Assembly (NCBI GenBank): GCA_013397935.1
Contig: VZRN01005383.1
Span: 372,001 to 436,000, forward strand
Origin: Dasyornis broadbenti
Lineage: Eukaryota; Chordata; Aves; Passeriformes; Dasyornithidae
Reading direction: 5' to 3'
DNA: 64,000 nt
Of the stretch, positions 1-8,917 are shown piece after piece; within the stretch, counting starts at the first letter, position 1; every line of letters starts with the position of its first letter. Made by a program: the position numbers and the translations under genes. The notes under the pieces are model-generated. The model made no database searches and had not been told where the DNA came from. It saw nothing but the letters and a program-made list of their open reading frames with translations.

Positions 1-3000
1 TTTTGTTTTGATTTGATTTTTTTTTTTTTTTTTTTAATGACAAAAATTTGTAGATCCAGAAGTTGTACAGAGTGGAGAAAGAGAGCTGTGGGAATCTGTT
101 CTGAAACATCTATAACTCCCTGGGCTTTTTGCCAGGAATCATGTACACAGAATAAATGATTCACTGGGTGTAGTGTCAGAAAATTCCCAGAGGGACAGTC
201 GGATTCCTGCTTCAGGGGTGCTGTGGCTGTAGCTGACACAGTCACAGTGTCCAAAACACAGCACTGTACCAGCTACTAAGGAGAAAACTACATCTGTCCC
301 AGCTAAAAGCTGGACACACACACAATCAGAATGTGAAACAATAGCAGAAGTAGAAAGCGCTCTCCTGCTGTGAGTACATACTGGGGACAGCTATTTTAAG
401 TGAACAGAATTATGGCACTGAGTATTCCCAGTGGTTTCCTGTTCCAAAGAGGCATAACCTGAGGTTTTGGAGTCTTTCTTGAAAGTAAGTGCTTTTTTTT
501 TTTTTTTGCTAACTCAACCTCAATTATAAAAAGAAAAAGAATACAGCACCACATCAGCTGTATTCTTTTGGCAAAAAAGTGATTGCAGTTTACCACACAG
601 AAGTGATTGCAGAGAATTACCACACAGAAAAGCCTGTACATTTATTGAAAGGTCACAATCAAGAGACACAATCAAGCCTGGACTGACAATCTGGATTCTT
701 TTAAATTTAGGTAGACTTCCAGGAAAGCCATAAAAGAAATGTGTGTATTGCAATTTATATGTATGTAGAAATGTTTACAGAGAGATAGAAAAGCAGAGGT
801 TATAAGCAGTGAGAAACTAAAATACAAATTACATTATTTGACAAAGAGGAGTTGTTACAAAATGAGGTCCACCTGAAGAAAGACAGGAAATTTTGCTTTA
901 CTAGGAATGAGAGTCTTCTGCCCAAAATTTAAAGATATAAAATTATATAATAAACACTTGGTTGTCCGCTCCTCCAGTCAGCAGGGAGAGAAGATACCTC
1001 TGGAGGATAACACATCCCTTTCTGTCACATCCAAGGTGGAACACTGTCCAGACCTGACTGTTAACTATCCAGGCAGATTAACAGTTTGCTTGGACTAGAA
1101 ATGGTAAGAATGTGAATCACACATAATATGGGGCCATGTTAAACAACTTAGACTAGTCTGTGGTTCTGTGATAATGTGAGTGTTGGCAGGGAGATGACCT
1201 GAAAGAGAATGAGTCTGAATCCGAAAGGACTCTGTGGAGTTTGCTGGGTAATTATTGTGCATCTCTTGATTTATTATATCTCCGACAGATTGATACAGAA
1301 GTTTGTGAGTACATTTCTTTTAATCTTAATTCCTGTTTCTCATTAGAGATGCAGCTTCTTAATGCAGCTATTGGTAATTGAACCAGAGACATAGTTGGAT
1401 CTCTCAACTTCCATTTCATTATAGTGTTTACATATTTTTGGAACTTCATATGTTACTCTTGGAAAAAAAAAGTATGTTTGCTAACATTCCACTTTTGGTA
1501 TGTCTGTGGGCAGATTCAAGTAACAGAATGAAGCAGACCCTAAAATAGTCAGTGATTCTTTGACATGAAATTTTTTTTTATGCTTACACTCAGGTTCCTG
1601 GTCGGTCTTCAAACACGGATTGTTATTTGTAACTGGTGACCTAATTAACAAAATTATAATTTCATGCTTAGACTATGTGAATTTAAAAGCTCATTGGTCA
1701 TACCATCCATATTAACTAAATAAAAAAGCATGTCTCTGGAGCAACAGGTCACTTTGAACTAACTTTTAATGAAAGTTCATTTCAGAAAAATATGCTCTCA
1801 CTGGTCTGCCTAGAAAGCAAATGATGAGAGTATGATGAACATGATTAAAGTTTTTGGGGGATTATTCGGGTTTGGGCCATTTTTTGGGGGTTGGGTTTGT
1901 TTTGTTTTTTTTTAATTAAAACCTGTCTCTGTGTCCAAATAATACTTTCTGGAGGCTATGTGTGTAGTCCATGAATCATGATATGACCATTGTGTTATCT
2001 GAGATTTTGTAATGAAAGTAGAAGGTATACATTTTCTACTACGCTTTTAAGAAAAGAATTGCCATGAAAATCTACCCATGGTGGACACACACCAAATCAC
2101 ACCAAGTTCACTCTCAGGACGCAGGAAGTAGAGCTGTAAAATCCAGTTGAAAATGTAACTGCTAAAAGTTACTGTCTGAGTTCAGTCAAAAGGATGAGAT
2201 TGCAGCCCTGAGCTCATAAAAAGCCAGAGGGAGACCATATCAGTTCCAGAAATTAGAACTGAGAAACTAAATATGAAATATCCCTTTCCTGTTTTCTAGT
2301 TTCATTCTCCTGATCCAGAATTTTGCTTGAGAGAAGATGCCACAAAAAGAATTATTCATAAAACAGAGTTCAATTGCAAGAATGCAACATTAAAAAATAA
2401 TATAAAGCCCATTTAAGTCACACGTACTAGTAAATTCTTTTTATTAAATCTGTTCTATAGCTTTACTATTACCACTTTTTGCTTCAGTGTGTCAAATAGA
2501 AAAAAAAAAAATTCAAATCTCTTACTGCTACAAAAATATCCTGAGAAGTGGTCCCATGTTTTTGTATACAGTGATACACTGAATATTTAAAAAATCTGCT
2601 TTAAGCTACAAAAATGCCTTTCATATTGAAAACAGAACAGCATCTCTCTTGCCAAAACATTTCAGAAGAGCATACAGCTGGTTCAGTCACTGCTTTAATT
2701 ATAATAAATCTTTTGTTTGTGTATGAGGTCTATAAAGGGAGTGAAAAATTATAGGAATTCTTTGGGGTAAGTTGTAGGAGAATTACCATATTCAGCAAAT
2801 GTTTATTTGATGTATTTATCTGAAACATTTTTTTAAATGCTATTTGAGAAACACCTGCAGGACACTGACACAAGGTAGTCGAAATCAGTGGGCAGTTTCT
2901 TTTGGTAGTCTGAACTGGTGCAAGCTTTTTTAGGTTTGCTGAACTGATGGATGCTGCCTGCAGGCAAATGAGCAATCTCAGCCCCATGGAATATTTTAGC

Positions 3001-4465
3001 ATAGTACTATGTATATGCAAAAAAAAAAAAAAAAACGCCTGTGCCAGATCTGTTTGTGATTAACAAAACACACAAATCAGGACATTTTTTCACTGTTATC
3101 ACCAGAATACATCATAGAAGCCTCTGCCTGTCAAGTTTATTACAGTTTTCAGAAAGTTTGAGTAAGTAGCACCAATTACAGTGACACTTGGATAAAAAGA
3201 AGGCTCCAGAAAGTTACACATTAGCAAAAAGACTTTGGCAGCATGGGTGGTGTGAACAGGGAACAAACAGAAGACAATATCTTCCAGAACAATAACCCTT
3301 GTGTACTGGATCTGATGGGTTTTGTAATACTTTTTGAAAGCAGCTGATGGCTTTTTTTAACATTTTTTTTCAGCTATGGAGGTGTTCTGACAGTGTGTTA
3401 AGTAAATTATACAACAAATATTTCTTTTATTATTCATCTAGGTGTCGCAAGTTCCCTTACCTGTCTCTAAAACTTCTCTGAGATGAAGAATGACAAAAGA
3501 AAAATAAAAACCACCTAAGATTAAAAAGGAATTTTTCTGAGGGTCAAAACATGAGAAAAGCATTTCACACTTGCAGCCCTGAGTTCAAAATTCACTACTA
3601 GTGTTTCTGGGAGGTACCTCAGTTTACACTCTGTTGTTTTCTCTGGGTGGCTAGCAGAAAAAGCAATATAATGTTGGACATTATTCTGAATCATTATTAC
3701 TTTCAGTCTCAGCAATATATCAACCCTATGTGCCAAGCAGAAGAAATGGTAGAAGTTATTCTATGAAAGACATGTTAGCTGCAATTTGTCCAGTGAAATA
3801 TTTAAAATTTAGTTGGAAGCTAGCAATGTGATGAGAATGGATCAGAATTCAATCTAGAAAAAATCTACTTCTGCACTACCAAACTCACTTATCATTTACT
3901 GTCATAGTCTCTGCATGGCTCAGTTACAGATTATTTTTTCCTTGTGGGCTTATAGTAGCAGGACTAAGTGGAGAGGGAAAATTGAACAAGAACTTGCTTA
4001 TTTCAAATATTTTGCTGACCTTGGTTTTGGGTAAGTGCTGGCTCTAGTGCTAAGGCAGCCACTGCTGCTGTGGGCTGGAGGGCACCTCACCCTCTGCACT
4101 GTTTACAGAACCTCTGGAGCTTTGCAGGTCTGTCTGAAATTCAGCATTTTCACATTGCTTGTTTATATGGTTGTTCTACTTCTGGTGTTAAGGGATGGGT
4201 GTTATTTCTCTTCTGCATGTACTGTTTTATAGTCAACTGTGCAACACTGATGGGACTAATGGGGTTGTTAAATTTCACTGCAAGGATAATTTCCTCTGGT
4301 TGAGAGAATTTGAAAAACTGTTGCTATTTAGCAGGCTAAGAGATGCCACTTAATGCCGTATGTTGAAAATGCCACCCAAATGCAATCCTAGTCGGAGATC
4401 AAGAGGTATAGAAGCCTAGGAATAAGATCCATGATTTGGAAAAAGTGTGAAAATATGCTAGATTT
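1..4465. other. Intergenic region upstream of RXFP3
   Basis: AT-rich sequence without a recognisable gene. The open frames here are short (under 100 codons), several begin at non-ATG codons, and none shows a family motif or splice-site pattern I recognise. It holds small simple repeats: a T-rich start at 1-36, a T run at 493-507, a run of 17 A at 3019-3035, and clustered G runs at 1856-1895. In other vertebrates ADAMTS12 lies on this side of RXFP3, but no ADAMTS12 exon was identified. Confidence 0.6.
579..629. repeat. Short tandem duplication, two copies of about 25 bp
   Basis: Two adjacent copies, at 579-602 and 603-629, share a core reading gtgattgcag, then a short variable stretch, then taccacacag. 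The second copy carries a 3-base difference in length. This looks like local slippage with no evident function. Confidence 0.7.
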
Positions 4466-5040
4466 GGTTGGGGTGAAGTTAATTTTTTGCAAAATGACTG
4501 GTATGGAGTTATGTTTTGGATTTGTGCTGAACACAGCGATGGTAACACAAGGATGTTTTAGTTACTGATGAGCAGAGCTTACACAGAGCCAAAGTCTTTT
4601 CTGCTTCTCAGACTGCCACGCTGGCAGGGAAGCTGGGGCTGCTTGGAGGACTGGGAGGAGACACAGCCGGGACAGGTGACCCCAACTGACCAAAGTAATA
4701 TTCCAGACCATACGACATCATGCTCGGGATAGAAAGTAGAGGAAAGAAGAGGGAAGGGGGGATGTTTGGCATGATGACATTCGAATTCCCAAGTAACAGC
4801 TAGATGTGATAGGCCCTGCTCTCCTGGAGAGGCCTGAACACCCACGCGAAGTGGTGAATTAACTCCTTGTTTTGCTTTGTTTGCATATGTAGGTTTTGCT
4901 TTTCCTGTTAAACTGTCTTTATCTCAACCCTTGAGTTTTCCAGCTTTTACCATTCTAATTCTCTGCCCAATTCTGCTGGTGTGGGAGTGAACAAGTGTCT
5001 GTATGGGGCTTAGGCTGCTGACTGGGGTTGAACCATGACA
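4466..5040 (+). mobile_element. Solo ERVL-type LTR, near full length, sense orientation
   Basis: The stretch begins with TG and ends with CA and follows, from end to end, a common avian ERVL-class LTR as I know it. Landmarks are a 5' part reading gttttggatttgtgctgaa, a middle part with gacacagccgggacaggtga and ccccaactgaccaaag, a U3 end near 4725, and a 3' part with gttaaactgtctttatctca followed by the terminal gttgaaccatgaca. No internal retroviral coding sequence or second LTR is nearby, so this is a solo LTR left by recombination. The expected TATA box (near 4728) and polyadenylation hexamer (near 4907) both look mutated compared with the family. The flanking 5-mers (agatt and ggaaa) do not match, so no target duplication is preserved, or the ends are off by a few bases. 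Confidence 0.85.
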
Positions 5041-5583
5041 GGAAAAAAAGGGTCGAGGGTCCATTTTTTGAGGTCTGCTCTGGTCAATGTTATGAAGGTC
5101 CTTTTTTTTCTTTTTTTCTGTCATTCTAGTACCAAGGTATCTTTTATGGCAAGTGCTATAAAAAATGTTGCTGCATTTTTTGTACAAAATCTGAAGATGA
5201 AACCTCCCCAGATCCTTGCATTGCTAATTCCATTAAATTGCACCCTCATTTGCACCTTCATTATAAGCAAAACGAATGATGTATAAAACTTCCTAATTAC
5301 TCTTGTTCCTTTTTAACGCTCCCATACTATGATCTGGCTGATACTTTTACAAGGCCCCTGTAGGTATAAATCAAAGTGATGGGTGGACTGCTGATAACAA
5401 ATGGCCCACACGACTATGTCTGTGCAGGAAGTTCAGTGAGATAAATCAATGGAGAAATAACATACTTGTTAAATGTTCCGTTAATCTCCCCCAGATGCCT
5501 GATTCACAGTGATTTGTTTAGGTATATTCAGAATCTATTTGCTTTTCAAAATGCACAGTTATCTTGATTTATTTAAAAGCGGA
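5041..5583. other. Intergenic spacer between LTR and CpG island
   Basis: AT-rich spacer. No gene, repeat family or regulatory element is recognised. Confidence 0.5.
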
Positions 5584-6060
5584 ACAGAAGAAGGAAAGCC
5601 TCGGTTCCTGTTCCCATCGGCTGCTCTCTGCTCCTGCTGCAAACTTGGTGGGGAAGCGATTTTCGGCCCCCGCGCAATACAGGGGGGCCCCCTGCGGGCG
5701 GGATCCTCCTGCCTCCCTCCTGGGGAAGCTGCTGCTGCTGCTCTTGCCTTCGCCCAAGCGCTGCACCGATAGCCGGGTTTTACAGCTTCCTTGCCCGTGC
5801 CGCTCGCTTTAAAATTAGGGAGATACATCGTCTCCCGACGTCCCAAAAGCAGGACAGGCGTTCGTCGATCGCTGTCCGGAGTGCGGTCATTCTGAGGACG
5901 GCGGAACGCGGTCCGACTTGGTGCCCAGGTTTCTCAAGTGCCAGAGCGCAGGTTATTCCGGGCTCGCCCTGCGGAGGTGCGACACCCCCAGAAATTGTCC
6001 CCACGCACGAGGGGACAGGTTTTGTGGGAGCTGATCTGCGGGGTGCACATCGAGGAGAGG

Positions 6061-6120
6061 AATCATATCGGGATGGGGGGGATCACATCGGGGAGGGGGG
6101 GATTTCATCGGGAGATGGGG
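6061..6120 (+). repeat. G-rich tandem repeat, 20-bp period, three units visible
   Basis: Three consecutive 20-base units (6061-6080, 6081-6100, 6101-6120) each carry a variant of atcatatcggg followed by a G run of four to six. They run directly into the assembly gap, so the true copy number is unknown. Each unit carries two G runs, so a few units could fold into a G-quadruplex. The preceding bases at 6049-6060 are not clearly part of the array. Confidence 0.85.
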
Positions 6121-6362
6121 NNNNNNNNNNNNNNNNNNNNNNNNNNNNNNNNNNNNNNNNNNNNNNNNNNNNNNNNNNNNNNNNNNNNNNNNNNNNNNNN
6201 NNNNNNNNNNNNNNNNNNNNNNNNNNNNNNNNNNNNNNNNNNNNNNNNNNNNNNNNNNNNNNNNNNNNNNNNNNNNNNNNNNNNNNNNNNNNNNNNNNNN
6301 NNNNNNNNNNNNNNNNNNNNNNNNNNNNNNNNNNNNNNNNNNNNNNNNNNNNNNNNNNNNNN
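6121..6362. other. Assembly gap (242 unknown bases)
   Basis: A continuous run of N lies inside the CpG island. It begins exactly at the end of the G-rich tandem repeat, which probably explains why sequencing failed here. Promoter elements of RXFP3 may be hidden in it. Confidence 1.
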
Positions 6363-6385
6363 GAGCTCCGCGCCCACCGCGCATG

Positions 6386-6411
6386 CCCCGCCCCGCCGGC
6401 GCGGATAAAAG
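6386..6411 (+). promoter_or_regulatory. Likely RXFP3 core promoter: GC box and TATA-like box
   Basis: A GC box (ccccgccccgcc, 6386-6397) is followed 7 bases later by gataaaag (6404-6411), a TATA-like element. Transcription would be expected to start about 25-30 bases on, near 6435, leaving a 5' UTR of roughly 230 bases before the preferred RXFP3 start. This is inferred from motif spacing; no transcript evidence is available. Confidence 0.55.
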
Positions 6412-6553
6412 CGCGGCGCGGAGCCGAGCGGCGCCAGCCGTGCCACTGCACCGCCGGCAACGCGCGCTCCCCGGACCCCGCCGCCGCTCCAGCAGTCCCC
6501 CGCCGGTCAGCGTCTGGGGAAAAATATCCCGCGGACCCGTCTGCCACCCTAGC

Positions 6554-6607
6554 ATGGGATGGGCGAGCCCTGCGAGCGCGGTGCCTGCTCGCCAGCCGCT
6601 GGCATAA
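6554..6607 (+). CDS. Upstream ORF (17 codons) in the RXFP3 leader
   Basis: The first ATG downstream of the presumed transcription start has a strong context (A at -3, G at +4) and opens a 17-codon frame ending at TAA 6605-6607. It lies 59 bases before the preferred RXFP3 start. It also overlaps, in another frame, an in-frame upstream ATG at 6559 that could begin an N-terminally extended receptor. The peptide itself has no recognisable features. Its role would be to modulate translation of the receptor, which is an inference. Confidence 0.45.
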   Translation: MGWASPASAVPARQPLA

Positions 6608-6666
6608 AGGAAGGAGCGGACCAGGAGTCCTGGGACACGCCGCTGGGTTTCCTGAAGGGGGCTCAG

Positions 6667-7896
6667 ATGGACAACGGGAGCAACGTGTCCTTCCTGCAGT
6701 TCTTGAAGAACATCAACCTGGAGCGAGCCGACGGGATGCAGGGCGACAGCTCTGATGTGGTGCGGATTATCATCTCGCTGGTGTACTCTGTGGTGTGCGC
6801 GCTGGGACTGGTGGGCAACCTGCTGGTGCTCTACCTGATGAAAAGCAAGCAAGGCTGGAGAAAATCCTCCATCAACCTCTTTGTGACCAGCCTGGCAGTG
6901 ACTGACTTTCAGTTTGTGCTGACCTTGCCGTTCTGGGCAGTAGAGAACGCTCTGGACTTCAACTGGCTGTTTGGCAAGGCAATGTGTAAGATCGTCTCGT
7001 ATGTGACAGCAATGAATATGTATGCCAGTGTGTTCTTTCTCACTGCCATGAGTGTGGCTCGATACCGGTCTGTGGCTTCAGCCTTGAAGAACCAGCGTCG
7101 AGGAGACCCACTGCATGGCTGCTGCTCTGCCAAGTGGCTGTGTGCACTCATCTGGCTGTCAGCTGTCCTGGCTTCCCTGCCTCATGCCATTTTTTCCACC
7201 ACTGCCACTGTTTTTGATGATGTTCTCTGCCTTGTCAAGTTCCCAGAGGGCCGAGGCAACAATGCCCAGTTCTGGCTGGGTCTGTACCACATCCAGAAGG
7301 TGCTGCTGGGCTTCGTGGTGCCACTGGTCATCATTAGTCTCTGCTACTTGCGCTTGGTGCGCTTCATCAGTGACAAGCACGTGGGCAGCACCTGCAGCGG
7401 CCCCAGCATCAGGCGCCGCTCCAAAGTGACTCGGTCAGTGTCCATCGTGGTGCTGTCCTTCTTCTTGTGCTGGCTGCCTAACCAAGCACTTACAACATGG
7501 GGGATACTCATCAAACTCAACGTGGTGCACTTCAGTAACGAGTACTTTCTTTCCCAAGTGTACCTCTTCCCCATCAGCGTGTGCCTGGCACACTCCAACA
7601 GCTGCCTCAATCCCATCCTCTACTGCCTCATGCGCAGGGAGTTCCGCAAGGCACTGAAGAGCCTCCTCTGGAGGATCACCTCACCTTCCCTCACCACCAT
7701 GCGCCCTTTCACTGACACCACCAAGCCTGAGAAGGAGGAGCAGGCCCTGCATGCCGTGATGCCTATCCACCCTGTCCCTGCTGCTTGCCCTGCTGCTGCT
7801 GTCCAGGCAGAGGTGGCCTATTACCCTCCCGGGGCAGTGATGTACAGCAGCCGCTACGACCTGCTGCCTGCCAGCTCCATGGAGCAGCACTGCTGA
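6667..7896 (+). CDS. RXFP3: Relaxin family peptide receptor 3 (relaxin-3 receptor)
   Basis: Single-exon class A GPCR of 409 residues that binds relaxin-3, couples to Gi and acts at the plasma membrane, mainly in brain (family knowledge). The frame shows seven hydrophobic segments. The N-terminus carries two N-glycosylation sequons (NGS, NVS, residues 3-8). TM1 has GN at 50-51. TM3 begins after Cys in KAMCKIV, which should pair with Cys in DDVLCLV of extracellular loop 2. TM6 has FFLCWLPNQALTTW and TM7 ends with NPILY. The third intracellular loop is short, and the C-terminal tail keeps MRPFTDTTKPE and YYPPG. The usual DRY at the end of TM3 reads ARY. An in-frame ATG at 6559 would add 36 residues and bring the length closer to mammalian RXFP3 (469). 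I prefer 6667 because the glycosylated N-terminus aligns there and a uORF precedes it, but the start is uncertain. The call as RXFP3 is supported by sequence and by SLC45A2 next door. Confidence 0.95.
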   Translation: MDNGSNVSFLQFLKNINLERADGMQGDSSDVVRIIISLVYSVVCALGLVGNLLVLYLMKSKQGWRKSSINLFVTSLAVTDFQFVLTLPFWAVENALDFNWLFGKAMCKIVSYVTAMNMYASVFFLTAMSVARYRSVASALKNQRRGDPLHGCCSAKWLCALIWLSAVLASLPHAIFSTTATVFDDVLCLVKFPEGRGNNAQFWLGLYHIQKVLLGFVVPLVIISLCYLRLVRFISDKHVGSTCSGPSIRRRSKVTRSVSIVVLSFFLCWLPNQALTTWGILIKLNVVHFSNEYFLSQVYLFPISVCLAHSNSCLNPILYCLMRREFRKALKSLLWRITSPSLTTMRPFTDTTKPEKEEQALHAVMPIHPVPAACPAAAVQAEVAYYPPGAVMYSSRYDLLPASSMEQHC

Positions 7897-8917
7897 GATG
7901 GCAGGGGGCTCTGGGGGGTGGGACTGTGCCAGATGTGGCCTGGGGATATTGAATGCCTGGTCAGGACAAGGGGAGGAGGGATGAGTGAAGGAGGACTTCT
8001 GTGTGAGAGATGCTCTTTTGCAGTGTTGCCTGCCCTCGGAGACACTTGATGGAAGCTGTTGTCTGGAAAATGCACCCTGAGATGGAGAACAGGACTAGGA
8101 GGAGGTAGAGGTGGGGTGTCTCTATGAGATGCATTTTAGTGCTTGTAATGTTCTGGGGAACAAGAACTGGTGAGAGTGATGGGACTCCAGCCAGGGAGGA
8201 TGCAGGATTTGCACAGTACCATGGGAAGGAGAGGGACTGGTTGGGGTGGAATGAGGCTGGAAGGCCTCAGCTGTGTCCACTCAAGCTGGAGTTGCAAGCA
8301 GCAAGAGGCCTCCCACCCACCCTGGGGGTGTGTGTGTGGCAGGGGCAGGGAGCTGAGCTGCTGTCTCACACTGCAGGACCCTGCAAGTGCTGCAGGGCAC
8401 AGGGATCAGACAGCCTCTGTTCCATTTCAAACCTGCCCTGTGGGGAACAGCCAGGACAAAGTGGGTACAAAGCCTACTCCTGTTCAGGCTTGGCCCCTTT
8501 CCCCTCTTTTAGGAAAGAGAGGGGACAAGGAACACTGGGCTCCTCTCCAGATCTGTGCAGGATCTGCTTTTCCAGCTACCCCAACCCCTCAGCTGCTGCC
8601 GGGATGTAGAGCAACCCAGAGAGCCAAGGAGAAACCCAAGGACAGAGTCTGCAGCTTCGTGGGGAGGTGCTGCTTTGCCTGGGTTTGGAGGGAGGGTGTG
8701 ATCCCGCTAACATTGTTCCCCAGCCTCTCCCCAGGCCACTGAGGGGAAAGGAAACCTCACAGCCCCAGACCATGTGGAGCAAGACAGCATCTCTCCCAGG
8801 GCACTGAGGTTGCAGGCTCAATTTTTGCTGCACTTCAGACTGTTCATGTATCACTTCAGGAAATCAGCACAATATTAAATAAGAGAAAAAAAACAAACCC
8901 ACATGGAGAAAAATAAA
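7897..8917 (+). other. Probable RXFP3 3' UTR with polyadenylation signals
   Basis: GC-moderate sequence follows the RXFP3 stop without a splice or gene signal. Two candidate polyadenylation hexamers lie about 1 kb downstream: ATTAAA at 8874-8879 and AATAAA at 8912-8917. The open frames in this stretch have no family resemblance. Transcript data would be needed to fix the end. Confidence 0.5.

Larger units (their letters stand above)
5584..6700. promoter_or_regulatory. CpG island over the RXFP3 promoter and 5' end
   Basis: Base composition changes sharply at about 5584 from AT-rich to GC-rich with many CpG dinucleotides, continuing into the RXFP3 coding region. The island is interrupted by an assembly gap. 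The long open frames seen on both strands here are composition effects: they include the unknown bases and have no family resemblance. The position immediately before a single-exon GPCR gene supports a promoter island for RXFP3. Confidence 0.8.

Noticed and set aside
1856..1895. Clustered G runs as a G-quadruplex
   Set aside because: Five G runs are present, but one loop is nine bases and the flanks are AT-rich intergenic DNA, so this is weaker than the repeat at 6061-6120 and has no gene context.
1..5583. Search for ADAMTS12 exon 1, the expected neighbour on the RXFP3 side
   Set aside because: No frame on the minus strand resembles an ADAMTS propeptide or its signal peptide. The gene probably starts outside the window.
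5938..6852. Long open frames on both strands across the RXFP3 CpG island (up to 299 codons)
   Set aside because: They run through the 242 unknown bases, which cannot contain stops by construction, and through GC-rich DNA where stops are rare. They show no family motif and conflict with the RXFP3 gene.
8124..8742. Two overlapping + frames of 161 and 190 codons after RXFP3
   Set aside because: They are in the probable RXFP3 3' UTR, low-complexity in composition, overlap each other in different frames and match no family I recognise.
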